Of a DNA stretch of 64,000 nt, positions 22,687 to 34,249 are shown piece by piece. Made by a program: the position numbers and the translations under genes. How positions within the stretch are numbered: position 1 is the stretch's first letter; every line of letters begins with the position of its first letter. This DNA is from Ligustrum vulgare. Its lineage: Eukaryota > Streptophyta > Magnoliopsida > Lamiales > Oleaceae. The notes below the pieces were generated by a model. It was not told the origin of the DNA. It did no database searches and was given only the letters and a program-made list of their open reading frames with translations. The stretch is taken from the NCBI GenBank assembly GCA_963555705.1, contig OY743187.1:8694133-8758132 (forward strand), read 5' to 3'.

Positions 22687-23879
22687 TGCCGTCGGCGATC
22701 TGCCCCGCACCACCGGCGCTGGCTTGCTGTAAAAATTTTTTTTGGGAAAATTACACCAAACCCTGTACTTAAATGTTACAATTCAAAGTTATTGGGCTGC
22801 TGAAATTTTTTTCAATTCTCAGGTGTTAATTAATCTATTTAATTAATTAAACATTTTGGCAGCTTTGGACTCACTCCTCCAAACACATACCCACTGACAC
22901 CGTCTCTCAACTCCCACATCTCCCTCTCCCTTTCCCTCTTGTCTCCATCCCTCTAAAACACCGGCTACAACACAAGCTGACCTTGACGGCGGAACCATAG
23001 GTGAACACGAGTGGCAGCAATAGCAGCATTGTGCACGGTGGACCTCCAAGGGCAGCGACGCCTGCACACAGGTGAGTGTGTTGTGGTTAGATCGGTGGTG
23101 ATAGGTTTGCGCAGCTACCCCTCTAAATATCAGTATTTAGTGTTGTTTTGTTTGTGTATATTTGTATCTGGAGGGGGTGATTCACCGTGTTGGTTGTGGT
23201 GGTGGTTGTGGAGGTTGCACGAAGCAAGAGATCTGCATCCATTTCTAGTTCTAGTTCTGATTCTAGATACTGATGTAGGAGAAGAAACTTCAGTTTCCCA
23301 AGAACAATCAAATTTGAAATTGTGCTTAGATTCAGTGATACATTCTCCGACAAATGAAAGAAAGCGAGAAGAGCGTAAAGCTGAAACTGATAATGAGTCA
23401 ACAACGAGCAAGTGAACAATGACTTTGATGGCATCTTCCAGCGTTGTTTGAGAAAATGGTAGCTTGAATTTCAATAGTACTGAGTTGTTTGATAACCACC
23501 TGGATAAGATTTGAATTCTGTAGCATCTGTTCTATGAATTTGACAATCAATACTGTAACTTTGAGGTTGAGTCCTTGTCTGCACAAGATTTGTATGTTAA
23601 CTTTAGTTAACTTTACTGCTAGGTGAAAATTAGAGATGGTGAAAGGTGTTGTTTGGGTTCAGGCGGTGGTTTATGAACACGAGGGTGAGGGGGGGATGGT
23701 GGTGGTGGTGGTGGTGGTGAAGGTGAAGGTGGTAGTGGCGATGGCTGTTGCAGGAATGTGGTAGGTAGTGGAGGAAAGTATTGGAAGGAGTTGTGGCTTG
23801 GGGTGGGGTGGGCGTTTGGGGATTGGGGTGTGTGGTGTGTGGTGGAGGGTTGGGTGGGGGTGGGTCGAGGTAGGTTAGG

Positions 23880-26180
23880 GTGACTTGATAATGCTTGTGA
23901 CATATTATTAAGTCATTGTGATTAAAATATTGATTAAATGTGACTTTATGTGAATTGTACATAATGTAACTAATTATTAGGTAATTGTAACAAAAAATAT
24001 TAAATAATCGTGACCAAGAAAACGAGTAATTTAATTATTAGGTAATTATAACAAAAAATATTAACTAACCGTTTGACTAATTGTGACTTTATGTGACTTG
24101 TGATGAGTAGAATGTGACCGTTTGATTTGTTACGTGACATTACTAGTCACAAATGTGACCAATTATATGAGAGATTATGATCAATTGTGACTTTGTAATT
24201 CTTGGACGTGACCCGTTGAATCAAATTATATATTACAAACTTTATGTTACCTAACTATGACCTTGTGTGATCGAACTGTGACCTAGTGTGACCTTGTGTG
24301 ACCAAACATTGACCTCGTGCGAACGAACTATGACCTTATGTAACCAAACTACAATGTTGTACGAACAAACTGTGACTTTGTGTGACCACGAACGAACTGT
24401 GACCTTGTGTGACTAAATTGTTACCTTGTGTGACCAACTGACTTTACTGATGAGATTGGGTGGGTGGGTGGAGTTTGGATTGTGTTGGATAGAAATTTGC
24501 GATTAAATTGTAATTATGACTGAAATGTGACTTTGTGTGACCAACCAACTAACCCCACCCACCCACCCATCCAACCAACTAACCCCACCCAAAAATGATT
24601 TTTTTTTCTACTTTTCCACACTCCATCCCGACCCTACGCCCGTTACCCAACAACCCCACCACTACCCACCCCACCCAAAAATGATTTTTTTTCCACACCC
24701 CGTCTCGACCCTACACCCGTCACCCACCAACCCCACCCCTACCCAAAAATGATTTTTCTTCTTTTAATTTTCCACACCCCTCCCTACCCCGCCACCCACC
24801 CAACAAACCGACCCCACCCAAAAATGATTTTTTTTTCTTATACTTTTACTCGTCCAATGGTTACAAAAAGTTGTAGATGGTCACAACCTTTAATATAATT
24901 GGCCACAATCATTTATAGTTGGTCACATATTATTTATTTATTGGTCACAACTTACTCGTTTTTTTATGATTAGTTAATATTTTTTTGTCATAATTACCTA
25001 ATAATTGGTCACATTCCCTACTCGTCATAAGTCACACAAAGTCACATTTAGTCGACATTTTGGTTACACTTATCTAATAATTCGATCACCCCACCCCACC
25101 CCACATGCAAAGTCACACAATGTTACACATTGTCACATTACAAATTTAGCTGAAAAACTTCACCCACCCACCCACACATTCCTAAAGTCACAGTTGGTCA
25201 CACAAGGTCATAGTTTGATCACGCAAGGTAATAGTTTGGTAACACGAGGTCACAATTAGATCACAATTGGGTTAGTTGCAAAATTCGATCACATAAAGTC
25301 ACAATTCGATCACATAAAGTCATAATCGGTCACACAAAGGCACAGTTCGATCACACAAGGTCATAATTTGGTAACACATGTGACCGAACTATGACATCAT
25401 GTGATTGAATTGTGACCTTGTATGACCGAATTGAGACTTTGTGTGATCGAACTGTGACCTTGTATGTTCAAATCGTGACTTTGTGTGATCAAGTACGGGA
25501 TGTGACCAATTATTAGGTAAATGTGACCAAAATATTTACTAATTGTAACTTGTGAGAAATGGGGGATGTGACCAAGAAAACTAAGAATACGAAATGTGAC
25601 CAAATATTAGGTAATTGTAACAAAAATGTTAACTAATTGTGATTGAGGAAACGAGTAAATTATGACCAATAAATAAATAATATGTACCAATTATATGATA
25701 ATTTTGATCAATTATAAGTAAATGTGATCAAAATATTGATTAATTGTGAGTTTGTACGACTTATGATAAGTGCGAATGTGATCGGGAAAACAAGTAAGTT
25801 TTGATCAATCAATAAATAAATTGTGATCAATTATTGATGACTATAACCAATTACTAGGAAACTAAGACCAATAAATAAATAATATGTAATCAATTATGGA
25901 TGATTGTGACCAACTGTGACTTGTTGTGACCATTGGACAAGGACGTGATATGACCTACAATTGTGTCAAATATAACTATGTGTGACCGAACTGTGACTTT
26001 ATAAGAACGAAGTGTGACTTTATGTGATCGACCTGTGACCTCGTGTGATCTAACTGTGACCTCGTTTGACCTAATTGCGACCTCCTGTGACCTAACAACT
26101 AAATTTGTAATTGTGACTCTGTGTGACTTTGTGTGACTTAACTGCGATCTCGTGTCAACTTGCGTGACTGACTGTGACTT
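23880..26180. repeat. GTGACC-type degenerate tandem array with internal inversion
   Basis: This is a degenerate array of short units with consensus near GAACTGTGACCTTGTGTGACC. The plus strand carries the GTGACC sense from about 23880 to 24530 and from 25378 to 26180. Between 24537 and 25370 the complementary GGTCAC sense is found. It encodes no plausible protein. Confidence 0.75.
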
Positions 26181-27490
26181 TGGGGGTGGGGTAGAGGTCA
26201 GGTGGGGCTAGAAAAAGTAGAAGAAATCATTTTTTTGGTGAGGTAGGATCGGGGTGGGGTGGGGGTCCGGGTTGGAAAAGTAGAAGAAAAAAATTATTTT
26301 GTTTGGGGTGGGTGGGGTGGGGAAAAGTAGAAGAAAAAAATCATTTTTGGAGTGGAGTGGGGTGGGTGGATGGATAGGGTGGGGTTGAGGTCGGGTTGGG
26401 TTGGGGGTTGGAAAAAGTAGAAGAAAAAAATAATTTTTTGGGTGGGTGGGGTGGGGTGGGGTAGGGTGGGTTGAGGTGAGGTGGTTGGGGTGAAGTGTGA
26501 AAAAATAGAAGAAAAATAATTTTTTGATGGGGTATGGTGGGTGGCGGGGTGCGGTGGGATGGGGTGAGGCGGTTTGAGGGAAGTGTGAAAAAATAGAAGA
26601 ATAATAATTTTTTGGTGGGGTGTAAAAAATAGAAGAAAAATCATTTTTGGATGGGTAGGGTGAGTGGGTGGGGGTGCGGTGGAATAGGATGGGGCAGTTG
26701 AGGTGAAGTGTGAAAAAATAGAAGAAAAATCATTTTTAGGTGGGGGGTGGGATGTGGTTGTTAGGGTGAGGTGTGAAAATATAGAAGAAAAATCATATTT
26801 GTGTGGGGTAGGATGGGGGTGGGGGTGGCTGGGCTGCGAGGTAGGGTCGGGGCGGGGTTGGTGGGGGTGTGGAAAATTAGGAGAAAAAAATTAATTTTGG
26901 GTGGGGTGGGGTTGGGGATAGGTGGCGGGGTAGGGTCTGGGCGAGTCGTGGAAAAGTAGAGGAAAAAAAATCATTTTGGATGAGGTGTGTTGAGATAGGG
27001 TATGGGACGATGTTGGTGGGGGAATAGAAAATTAGAAGAAAAAAAATTTAATTTTAAGTGGGGTGGGTGGGGTTGGGGTAGGGTAGGATAGTGTACGGTC
27101 TGGGCGAGTTGTGAAAAAGTAGTAGAAAAAAATCATTTATGGGTTACGTGGGGGTGGGGTGGGGTTGGATGGAGGTGGGTGGGTGGGGTGGGATGGGATG
27201 GGACTGATGGGTGGGTTGGGTTGGGTTAGGGTTGGGGAGGATTGGGGTGGGATGGGACGGGTGGGTGGGTGGGATGAGAAAAAATAGAAGTAAAATCATT
27301 TTTGTGGTGTGGTGTGGTGGGGTGGGGTGGTTTGCTGGGTGGGTGGGATTGGGTTGGGTTGGGGTGGGTAAGGTGGTGTCGGGGTGGGGTGAGTGTGGAA
27401 AAGTAGAAGGAAAAAAGTCATTTTTTGAGATGGGGTGGGGTGGGGTGGGAGGGTGGGTTGCCGGGGTGGGGTAGGGTGAGTGCGGGGTTG
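26180..27490 (+). repeat. G-rich tandem array, about 15 units
   Basis: Runs of GGGGTGGGGTGGG alternate with A-rich spacers like AAAAGTAGAAGAAAAAAATC, spaced about 35-160 bases apart. About fifteen spacers can be counted between 26213 and 27400. The same units in reverse complement occur four times at 24587-24840. The plus strand has very high G-quadruplex potential. Open frames here are composition artefacts. Confidence 0.75.
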
Positions 27491-28019
27491 GGTTGAAGTG
27501 GTTGTGGATTATGTATTGTTTTGATTTTATTATTTAATATTATATAAATTTTAATTTAATATATAAATGATAATTATTATAATATTATATTAATTAATTA
27601 ACTAATTAACGCCTGATTTTTTTTTAAAAAAAAATCTTAAGTTAGTTATGTTTAAAAAGTGAAAGTTTTAGTTGTATAATTATGTATTTTTTCTTTTTTT
27701 TTTTTTTACCTGGCCCAAACTCAAAATAGTACCTAACCCAACTAACCAAGCCCAAAGGGACGCTGCTACTGCTCCTCTCAAAGCCTCAACCAGAAATCAT
27801 AATCAAGCAAAATTTGAGAAAATTGAATCTGACCCTAACCTAACCTTACCTGCTGAGCGCCTGAGCCTGAGAGCATCTTAGTTCTTACTTCTTCCGCCTC
27901 CGCTCGCCAGCATGACGCCATCGCCGGCATGTGCCGCCCCGCCGATCGCTGCCGACAGCAGACCTCAGCTCTCTCTCTCTCGCTAGACTTCCATTGCGGA
28001 AGACAGTGAAGCTGTAAAG

Positions 28020-28417
28020 GTAAGCTTACTTACATTGATTTATTTATTTTTCTGTTTATACATTTTCAGATTTTTAAGCCTTGTATTTTGACTTGAGTTT
28101 TGACTTATAATGTTTATGACGTGAAGCTTGTGTTATTTGTGTAGTATCCTCAGATCAATGTAATTGTGTTAGTGATTAGTGAATAAGTGTAGTTGTGTAA
28201 GTTTTATAAATTGAGTGGCCAAACTTTGATTTGTTATAATTAATTTGAGAATTATGCATAAATGTTATACTTAAGTTTTTGCAATGTGATTAGATTTGTA
28301 AGTTGAGATTATTGAGATGAAAATATGATTTGATTTGTGAATTGTGGTTATTGATTTATAGTTTAAGAATTGAGATTTGGTGAATATTTGATTTGATTTG
28401 TTATCACTGATTTATAG
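28020..28417 (+). other. Putative 5' UTR intron of the hAT transposase
   Basis: A consensus donor (AAAG then GTAAGC at 28020) and acceptor (TTTATAG ending at 28417) bracket an AT-rich segment directly before the transposase ATG. The GC-rich sequence before it (about 27890-28019) would be the leader exon. Confidence 0.5.
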
Positions 28418-28420
28418 ATT

Positions 28421-30633
28421 ATGGAACGTTTTTTTCCACCTAAACGTAAATCTCAACCTAGTGGTTCTAGTTCTAATAGTCCTGCAACTGCTTCTAGTAG
28501 ACTACTTGAGTTAGTAGAATTTGACAACACAAAGAAATTCCGCACTGAATTCAATATGGATAAACTTGTGTTGGATCCAGGGAAACGCCCCCAATAGAGT
28601 CATATGATCCTAACATTAGAGATGATGTTAGGATGGCATACTTAGAGAAAGACCCTTGTCAACCACACAGACATGACTTTCCAAGAAGACTGATGGGAAA
28701 GGATAATAGATGTTTTAGGAATGAATGGTTCAATGAATTTTATTGGTTGGAGTATAGTGAAGAAAAGAATGTTGCATATTGTTTGTACTGCTATTTGTTC
28801 AAACCTGATAGGGGAAGTCAAGGGGGTGGGTATACTTTCACTCAGACTGGATTTAGAGATTGTAGCCATAAAAAGATTATAAGAGATCATGTCGGTCTTG
28901 TGGATAGTGCTCATAATATAGCTTTTGAGAAATGCAACAACTTGAAGAATTAAAGACAAAACATTGCTTATGTTATGCGTAGCCAAAGTAGTACACAACA
29001 GAAAAGTTATAGGACGAGGTTGATTGTGATGCTAGATTGTACTAGATACCTTTTGATGCAAGGGTTGCCTTTTCGTGGTCATGACGAATCTTAAGATTCA
29101 TTTAATAAAGGTAATCTACTTGAGTTACTAGAATGGTATGCAGCTCGTTGTGAGGAAGTCAAGGCTTCGGTATTTGGTAATGCACTGGGAAATGACACAT
29201 GTTAGCGACACTTGTGCACAGTGTCTTAAGGATGCGATCGATGCAATGTTTACTACACATGATTTGAGCATATCTAATATGAGAGGTCAGGGTTATGATG
29301 GGGCAAGCAACATGTCTGATGAGTTCAATGGATTAAAAGCTTTGATTTTAAGGGAAAATCCCTACGCTTTTTATGTTCATTGTTTTGCTCACCAATTTCA
29401 GTTATCAATTGTTTCGGTGGCAAGTAGAACTATATTGGTTGGTGATTTCTTTAATACGCTTTCTAGCGTTGTGAGTCTAGTGGGGGTGTCATGTAAGCGT
29501 GTAGATGCACTTCGAGCAAGTTATCATTCCGAGATTGTGAAGAGGCTAAATCTTGGAGAAATTTGTAGTGGCAGCGGAAAGTTTCAAGAAATGAATTTGG
29601 AACGACCTGACGACACTAGATGGGGCTCGCATCTACTCATAGTCACTCGTTTTATTAGTATGTTCAATAATATCTTAGACGTTCTTGATATTGTATCACA
29701 AGATGGGCCAACTGTAGATCAAAGAGCATTGGCTAATCGACATATGACCACTATGCAAACCTTTGAATATGTCTTTTGTCTCCATTTTATGTTTGACATT
29801 CTTGCCATTACAGATAATCTTTCACAAGCATTACAAAAAAAGGAATAGGATATTCAGAATGCTATGGGATTGTTAAATGTAGTCAAGTGTACATTGCAGA
29901 ACATGATGGACAATGGTTGGAATAAATTGTTGGATAGGGTAATTGAGTTTTGCGTTGGTAAAAATATCAGAGTGCCTATCATGGAGGATATTATGGTTGT
30001 GGAAGGTCGATCAACAAGACGTGGAGTTACTCAGCAGGTGACATATTATCATCGTTTTTATGTTGATTTGTACTGTCATGTTATAGACTCAATTTTGCAA
30101 GAGTTGAATGATCGTTCTTCAGAGACAACTACTGAGCTCCTTATCTGCATTTTATGTTTGAGTCCGAAAGATTCATTTGCAGCCTTTGATACAGCTAAAT
30201 TGCTACGTCTTGCTGAGTTCTATCCTTCAAACTTCAATTTTGAAGAGTTGTCATTACTTGACCTGAACTTGATAAGTTTTTTATACTTGTCACATCAGAG
30301 AAAACTTTCTTTAACCTCAACAGCATATCATGTGTAGCTAAGAAATTAGTTGAAACAGGAAATTCTTGTTATTTTTCATTGGTTTATAGGCTCATTACAT
30401 TGGCTTTGATATTTCCTGTGGCAACTGCAAGTGTTGAAAGAGTATTCTCTGCTATGAATTTAATCAAGAGTGACTTGCGCAACAAAATGAGAGATAAATG
30501 GTTGAATGACAATTTGGTTGTGTATATGGAGCGAGACATTTTTAAGAAGATTGAGAATGAGGCAATATTGCAGCGTTTCCAAAATATCAGACCCCGAAGA
30601 ATGCAATTGTCTGAGCAAACAAATACCGACTGA
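28421..30633 (+). pseudogene. hAT transposase, TTF zinc-finger type, broken
   Basis: This transposase starts at ATG 28421 (MERFFPPKRKSQPSG). It has an N-terminal TTF-type zinc finger (FRNEWFNEFYWLEYS, AYCLYCYLFK), the core with GQGYDGASNM, VHCFAHQFQL and DDTRWGSHLL, and the C-terminal dimerisation part ASVERVFSAMNLIKSDLRN. Breaks include one missing base in a C run near 28589 with a stop at about 28595, stops near 28951 and 29092, and stops near 29846 and 30335. Near 29175 the frame jumps from VFGNALGN to THVSDTCAQCLKD, so the stretch with the first catalytic Asp of the family is deleted. It cannot make active enzyme. Confidence 0.85.
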
Positions 30634-30856
30634 TGTCAATGTCATGTATTTTTCATCATTTCTGGTTTGTATTGGATTATATGTTTATATATTTCATTAC
30701 AACTTTTTATTTCATTTCTATACCTATTTATTCATTTTTAAATATGATTACATTAAAAAATATTTACAATCTCGGTACTGCAATCGTTGACGTTCGTCGA
30801 TGACGTCGGTCAACGATCAACGCTCTAGCTGGACTCGTCGGCTGGATCCGCCACTG

Positions 30857-31577
30857 GGCGCATCCATCTATAATTTTTCATCATGGCTTTTTCATCCTTG
30901 TAGAAAAGTGTAATATTTAGCCCTCTTTGATTCTTTTTTTTTTTTTTTTTTAAACTTCTTCTCATACTAATTTTAAATCACATATTCACACAATAAAACA
31001 TTATACATGTAAACCAAATTTTTTTTTCCCCTTATTTTTCAACTTTGCATTTTTAAAATCGTTCTCTCTTTAAAATGTGCATCAAAGCTTTAACATTTCA
31101 TGATATCATAATGTGCATCAAACAAGGGCTTAACATTTCATGATATCTTACAGTGTTTTATTAAAAATATCCTTACTTGCAAAAAGATAAACTACACCTT
31201 AAATATAACGATTGGTAACAGTTTAATTCCGTATTTTGACGATTTTAAGATTGAGATGTGCTTAGTGTACAAGAACATGTCCCTCGCTGTAACTTGCTTA
31301 TTTGGAGCCTTAAGGATGTTTGTGGACTGGGGCTTTGCTACATGCACAATTGGGGGTTTGTCAAGTAATTGGTGAATCCAATTGTACAACAAGAATGCTT
31401 CTTGTGGATTCCATGGTTGATTTGAGGAAGAAAAGAGGAAAAATGGAAGCATTTGAATCTCACATTTGCAAAGGATCATGCCAACATATTTCATTACTAG
31501 TTACACAGAAAACTGACCATCAAAGTCATTTAACTGTCCAAAGTAATGGCATGCTAACCGGATTGTGGACTGGAGTC
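30857..31577. repeat. Segmental duplication, copy 2, right part
   Basis: This resumes the match to copy 1 after the hAT: poly-T with TAAACTTCTTCT (near 30950), TTTTAAGATTGAG, GAGGAAAAATGGAAGC and GTTACACAGAAAACTGACC match 14280-14850, and TTGTGGACT matches 14932. Similarity is lower than in the left part and has indels. Confidence 0.7.
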
Positions 31578-32198
31578 AGTTTCCAAGCAAACTGGAAGTG
31601 CTTTGCCTGTCTTGTCCAAATCCAATCTGCACACAATACCCGCATTCGACATCATGCACGCAAGGCATGCAATTAGTTCATGTTGTGCCATGAATTCGTG
31701 CACAACAGTTTAACATTGTCCAAAAATTGAACTAACGTTGCCTTGCACCCAAATTCGAGAACCAGCACATCCTGTACACATTTCAACCCGAGCTTGCGAA
31801 ATGTGAGCATGGCATAGCCGTTTTCAGCTTCTAAAGGGCTGACATTAGTCCATATTATATAATTCAAATAAATGGACCAGTCTATAGTTTTAGTAATTAA
31901 TTTTTATTTAAGTTAGCTGAAATCTTTATCTTGTAATAATAATTTTATAAAGTTTACTACAATTTTTTACAATGAATGACAAAAGACAAAAGACAAAAGA
32001 CAAAATATTCTACAATTTTTTACTCTACTACTGAAGCAACGAAAGAAGTTTCCTGTGAACTCGATGGCCAACCAACCATCAATTTAAAATTTTAAACTCG
32101 TCACTCTCTATGCAAAGTCATCTCTAAAGTCATGCACAATCCTAGCATCAATTTTTTTTTTTAACGCCAAAGCAGATCGGCACAAAGAATTGAACTTG
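31578..32198. other. Callose synthase upstream region
   Basis: Noncoding AT-rich sequence upstream of the callose synthase ATG. A short ACAAAAG triple repeat is at 31978-31999. No convincing core promoter could be chosen. Confidence 0.4.
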
Positions 32199-33676
32199 AT
32201 GATGAATAGCCAAAATGATGAAACTGCAGTATCCGAAGAGGAAGAGATTTACAATATTATCCCACTAGATAACTTATCGGCTGATAATCCCTGCCTCCGG
32301 TTTCCCCAAGTCCGGCTTGCCATTGCCGCCCTGCATGCAGTTGGTGGCCTCCGCCGGCCACAATTCGTGTCCTGGGATCCAGACTTCGATCTCCTCGACT
32401 GGCTAGGCATACACTTCGGTTTTCAGTACTCCAATGTTAAGAACCAAAGAGAGCACCTTGTCCTGCATCTCTCCAATGCACAGATGCGCCTCTTCCCTAC
32501 CTCTGACAACATGGACTCTCTTGATCCTTCCATTGTTCGAAACTTCCAGTACAGCCTCCTGGAAAACTACTCCTACTGGTGCTCCTACCTCGGCATTAGA
32601 TCAAATGTCTGGCTCTCAGATTCCTCCTCAACCATGGCTATGAGGTCTGACGTCCGGCGTGAGCTTCTCTACGTGTCTTTATATTTGTTAATATGGGGCG
32701 AGTCTGCTAATTTACGATTTGTTCCTGAATGCATTTGTTATATCTTTCACCATATGGCTATGGATTTGAATAAAATATTGGAAGATTATATAGATGATAA
32801 CACGGGGAGGCCCTTTTTGAGTCCATTAACTGGAGAAAATGCATTTTTGAAACAAATAGTTAAGCCCATTTATTATATAATGAAGGAAGAGGTCGAGAAC
32901 AGTAGAAATGGGACTGCACCGCACTCTGTCTGGCGAAATTACGATGATATAAATGAGTACTTTTGGAGTAGGAGGTGCTTTAAGGAGCTAAAATGGCCAG
33001 TTGACATTATGGGTACTTTTTTCATGACAAGCGGTAAGGGAAAGAAGGTGGGGAAAACGGGTTTTGTAGAACAGAGATCGTTCTGGAACATTTTTCAGAG
33101 CTTCCACAAGCTATGGGCTATGTTAATTTTATTCATTCAAGCAGCAGTGATTATAGCGTGGGAGGAGAAGGGCTATCCATGGGAAGCGTTAAAGAGTACT
33201 GAGGTCCAGGCACGATGCTTGACTGTTTTCCTCACGTGGAGCGCATTGAGGTTCTTGCATTCATTACTCTATGCAGCAATGCACTATAGTTTGATATCAA
33301 GGGAGATGAAATGGTTAGGTGTGAAAATGGTTTTGAAAGTTGCAGTTTCTACAGGGTGGATTTGGGTTTTTCTGATTTTCTATGGGACGATTTGGGATCA
33401 AAGAAGTAGTGATGGGAGATGGTCGCCTGATGTGAATCATAGAGTGGTGAATTTTTGTAAGCTTGTGTTGGTTTTTATGGCCCCAGAACTTTTGGCTCTG
33501 GTTTTCTTCATTCTACCTTGTGTTGGGAATTATTTGGAGAATACAAATTGGAGGATCTTTCGTTTGCTGTCCTGGTGGTTTCAGGGAAGAACTTTTGTTG
33601 GTCGGGGACTTAGGGAAGGACTTACTGACAGTATAAAGTATATAATCTTCTGGATATTTGTGTTGGGGACAAAGTT

Positions 33677-34142
33677 TGTTGGGAATTAGGACGCAACTAA
33701 TCCCGTCCAGGATCGATGTGACACAAATAAATTGAACTGAGAAAATATAAATACGCAAAAATAAAATGCAAATACGAAACACAAAGATTTACGTGGTTCA
33801 GCAATTTGCCTACGTCCACGGACCCACACCAATATATTTCACTAACTCGAAAATGAGGAGTACAAAATACAACACTGTATTTTTATCTGCCTATGCAAAG
33901 GCTATTCTCTCCAACTCACTTTTCTCACTATTTTGTGAAATGCCTCTCTTGTGTTGCTCTCTACAAACACTCTTTGTTGTGGTGGTGTTTCTCTTCAACA
34001 CTTGAGCTCTATTTATAGGAAGAATTAGGATGAATTGGGAATAACAAATTTCACCATCCTTACCTACTACCAAAACCTACCAACATTCACCTAATTATTT
34101 TCACCAACTAATCTTCCACCTAATAGTCTCCATCTACCAACA
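33677..34142 (-). repeat. 3' LTR of Copia element C
   Basis: 466 bases, TG...CA bounded, identical by eye to the copy at 38250-38715. It contains a minus-strand TATAAATA at 34010-34017. Confidence 0.95.
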
Positions 34143-34249
34143 ATCTCCCACTTGGAGACTAATGTGGCTTCCCTTGAGACATTTCCTCCTTGCAACTCCT
34201 TTTGAAATATGGTGTGAATCATCTGCTGTCTTCACCTTAGAAAACCAAT

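Larger units (their letters stand above)
22730..27710. mobile_element. Nested repeat-rich block with inverted AT-rich ends
   Basis: Between the hAT left end and the transposase gene lies about 5 kb of different sequence. Its two edges are imperfectly inverted: CAGGTGTTAATTAATC near 22822 against AATTAACGCCTGAT near 27602, both beside long A/T runs. This suggests a separate element, perhaps Mutator-like or foldback-like, inserted into the hAT. Inside are a possible host-gene fragment (22860-23600), GGT-rich sequence (23640-23880), a GTGACC array and a G-rich array. Target duplication was not found. Confidence 0.45.
22641..30856 (+). mobile_element. 8.2-kb hAT transposon with TIRs and 8-bp target duplication
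   Basis: The left end reads CAGGGGTGGATGC at 22641; the right end reads GGATCCGCCACTG ending at 30856, which is an imperfect inverted match (CAG-GG-GGAT-C). Flanking octamers are GGCTCATC (22633-22640) and GGCGCATC (30857-30864), seven of eight identical, as expected for hAT target duplications. The element splits a segmental duplication that resumes on the other side. It carries a decayed TTF-zinc-finger hAT transposase at 28421-30633 and a large repeat-rich nested block. The internal deletion and stops make it non-autonomous. Confidence 0.85.

Noticed and set aside
23619..23962. Pro/His-rich minus-strand frames
   Set aside because: They are translations of GGT/GGTGGT repeats and have no domain.
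26294..27474. Frames rich in Gly/Trp or Pro/His
   Set aside because: Products of the G-rich tandem array; several frames and both strands are open for the same reason.
33766..34005. Identical 79-codon frames in both LTRs of Copia C (also 38339-38578)
   Set aside because: They lie wholly in LTR sequence; the identity reflects LTR duplication, not a gene.
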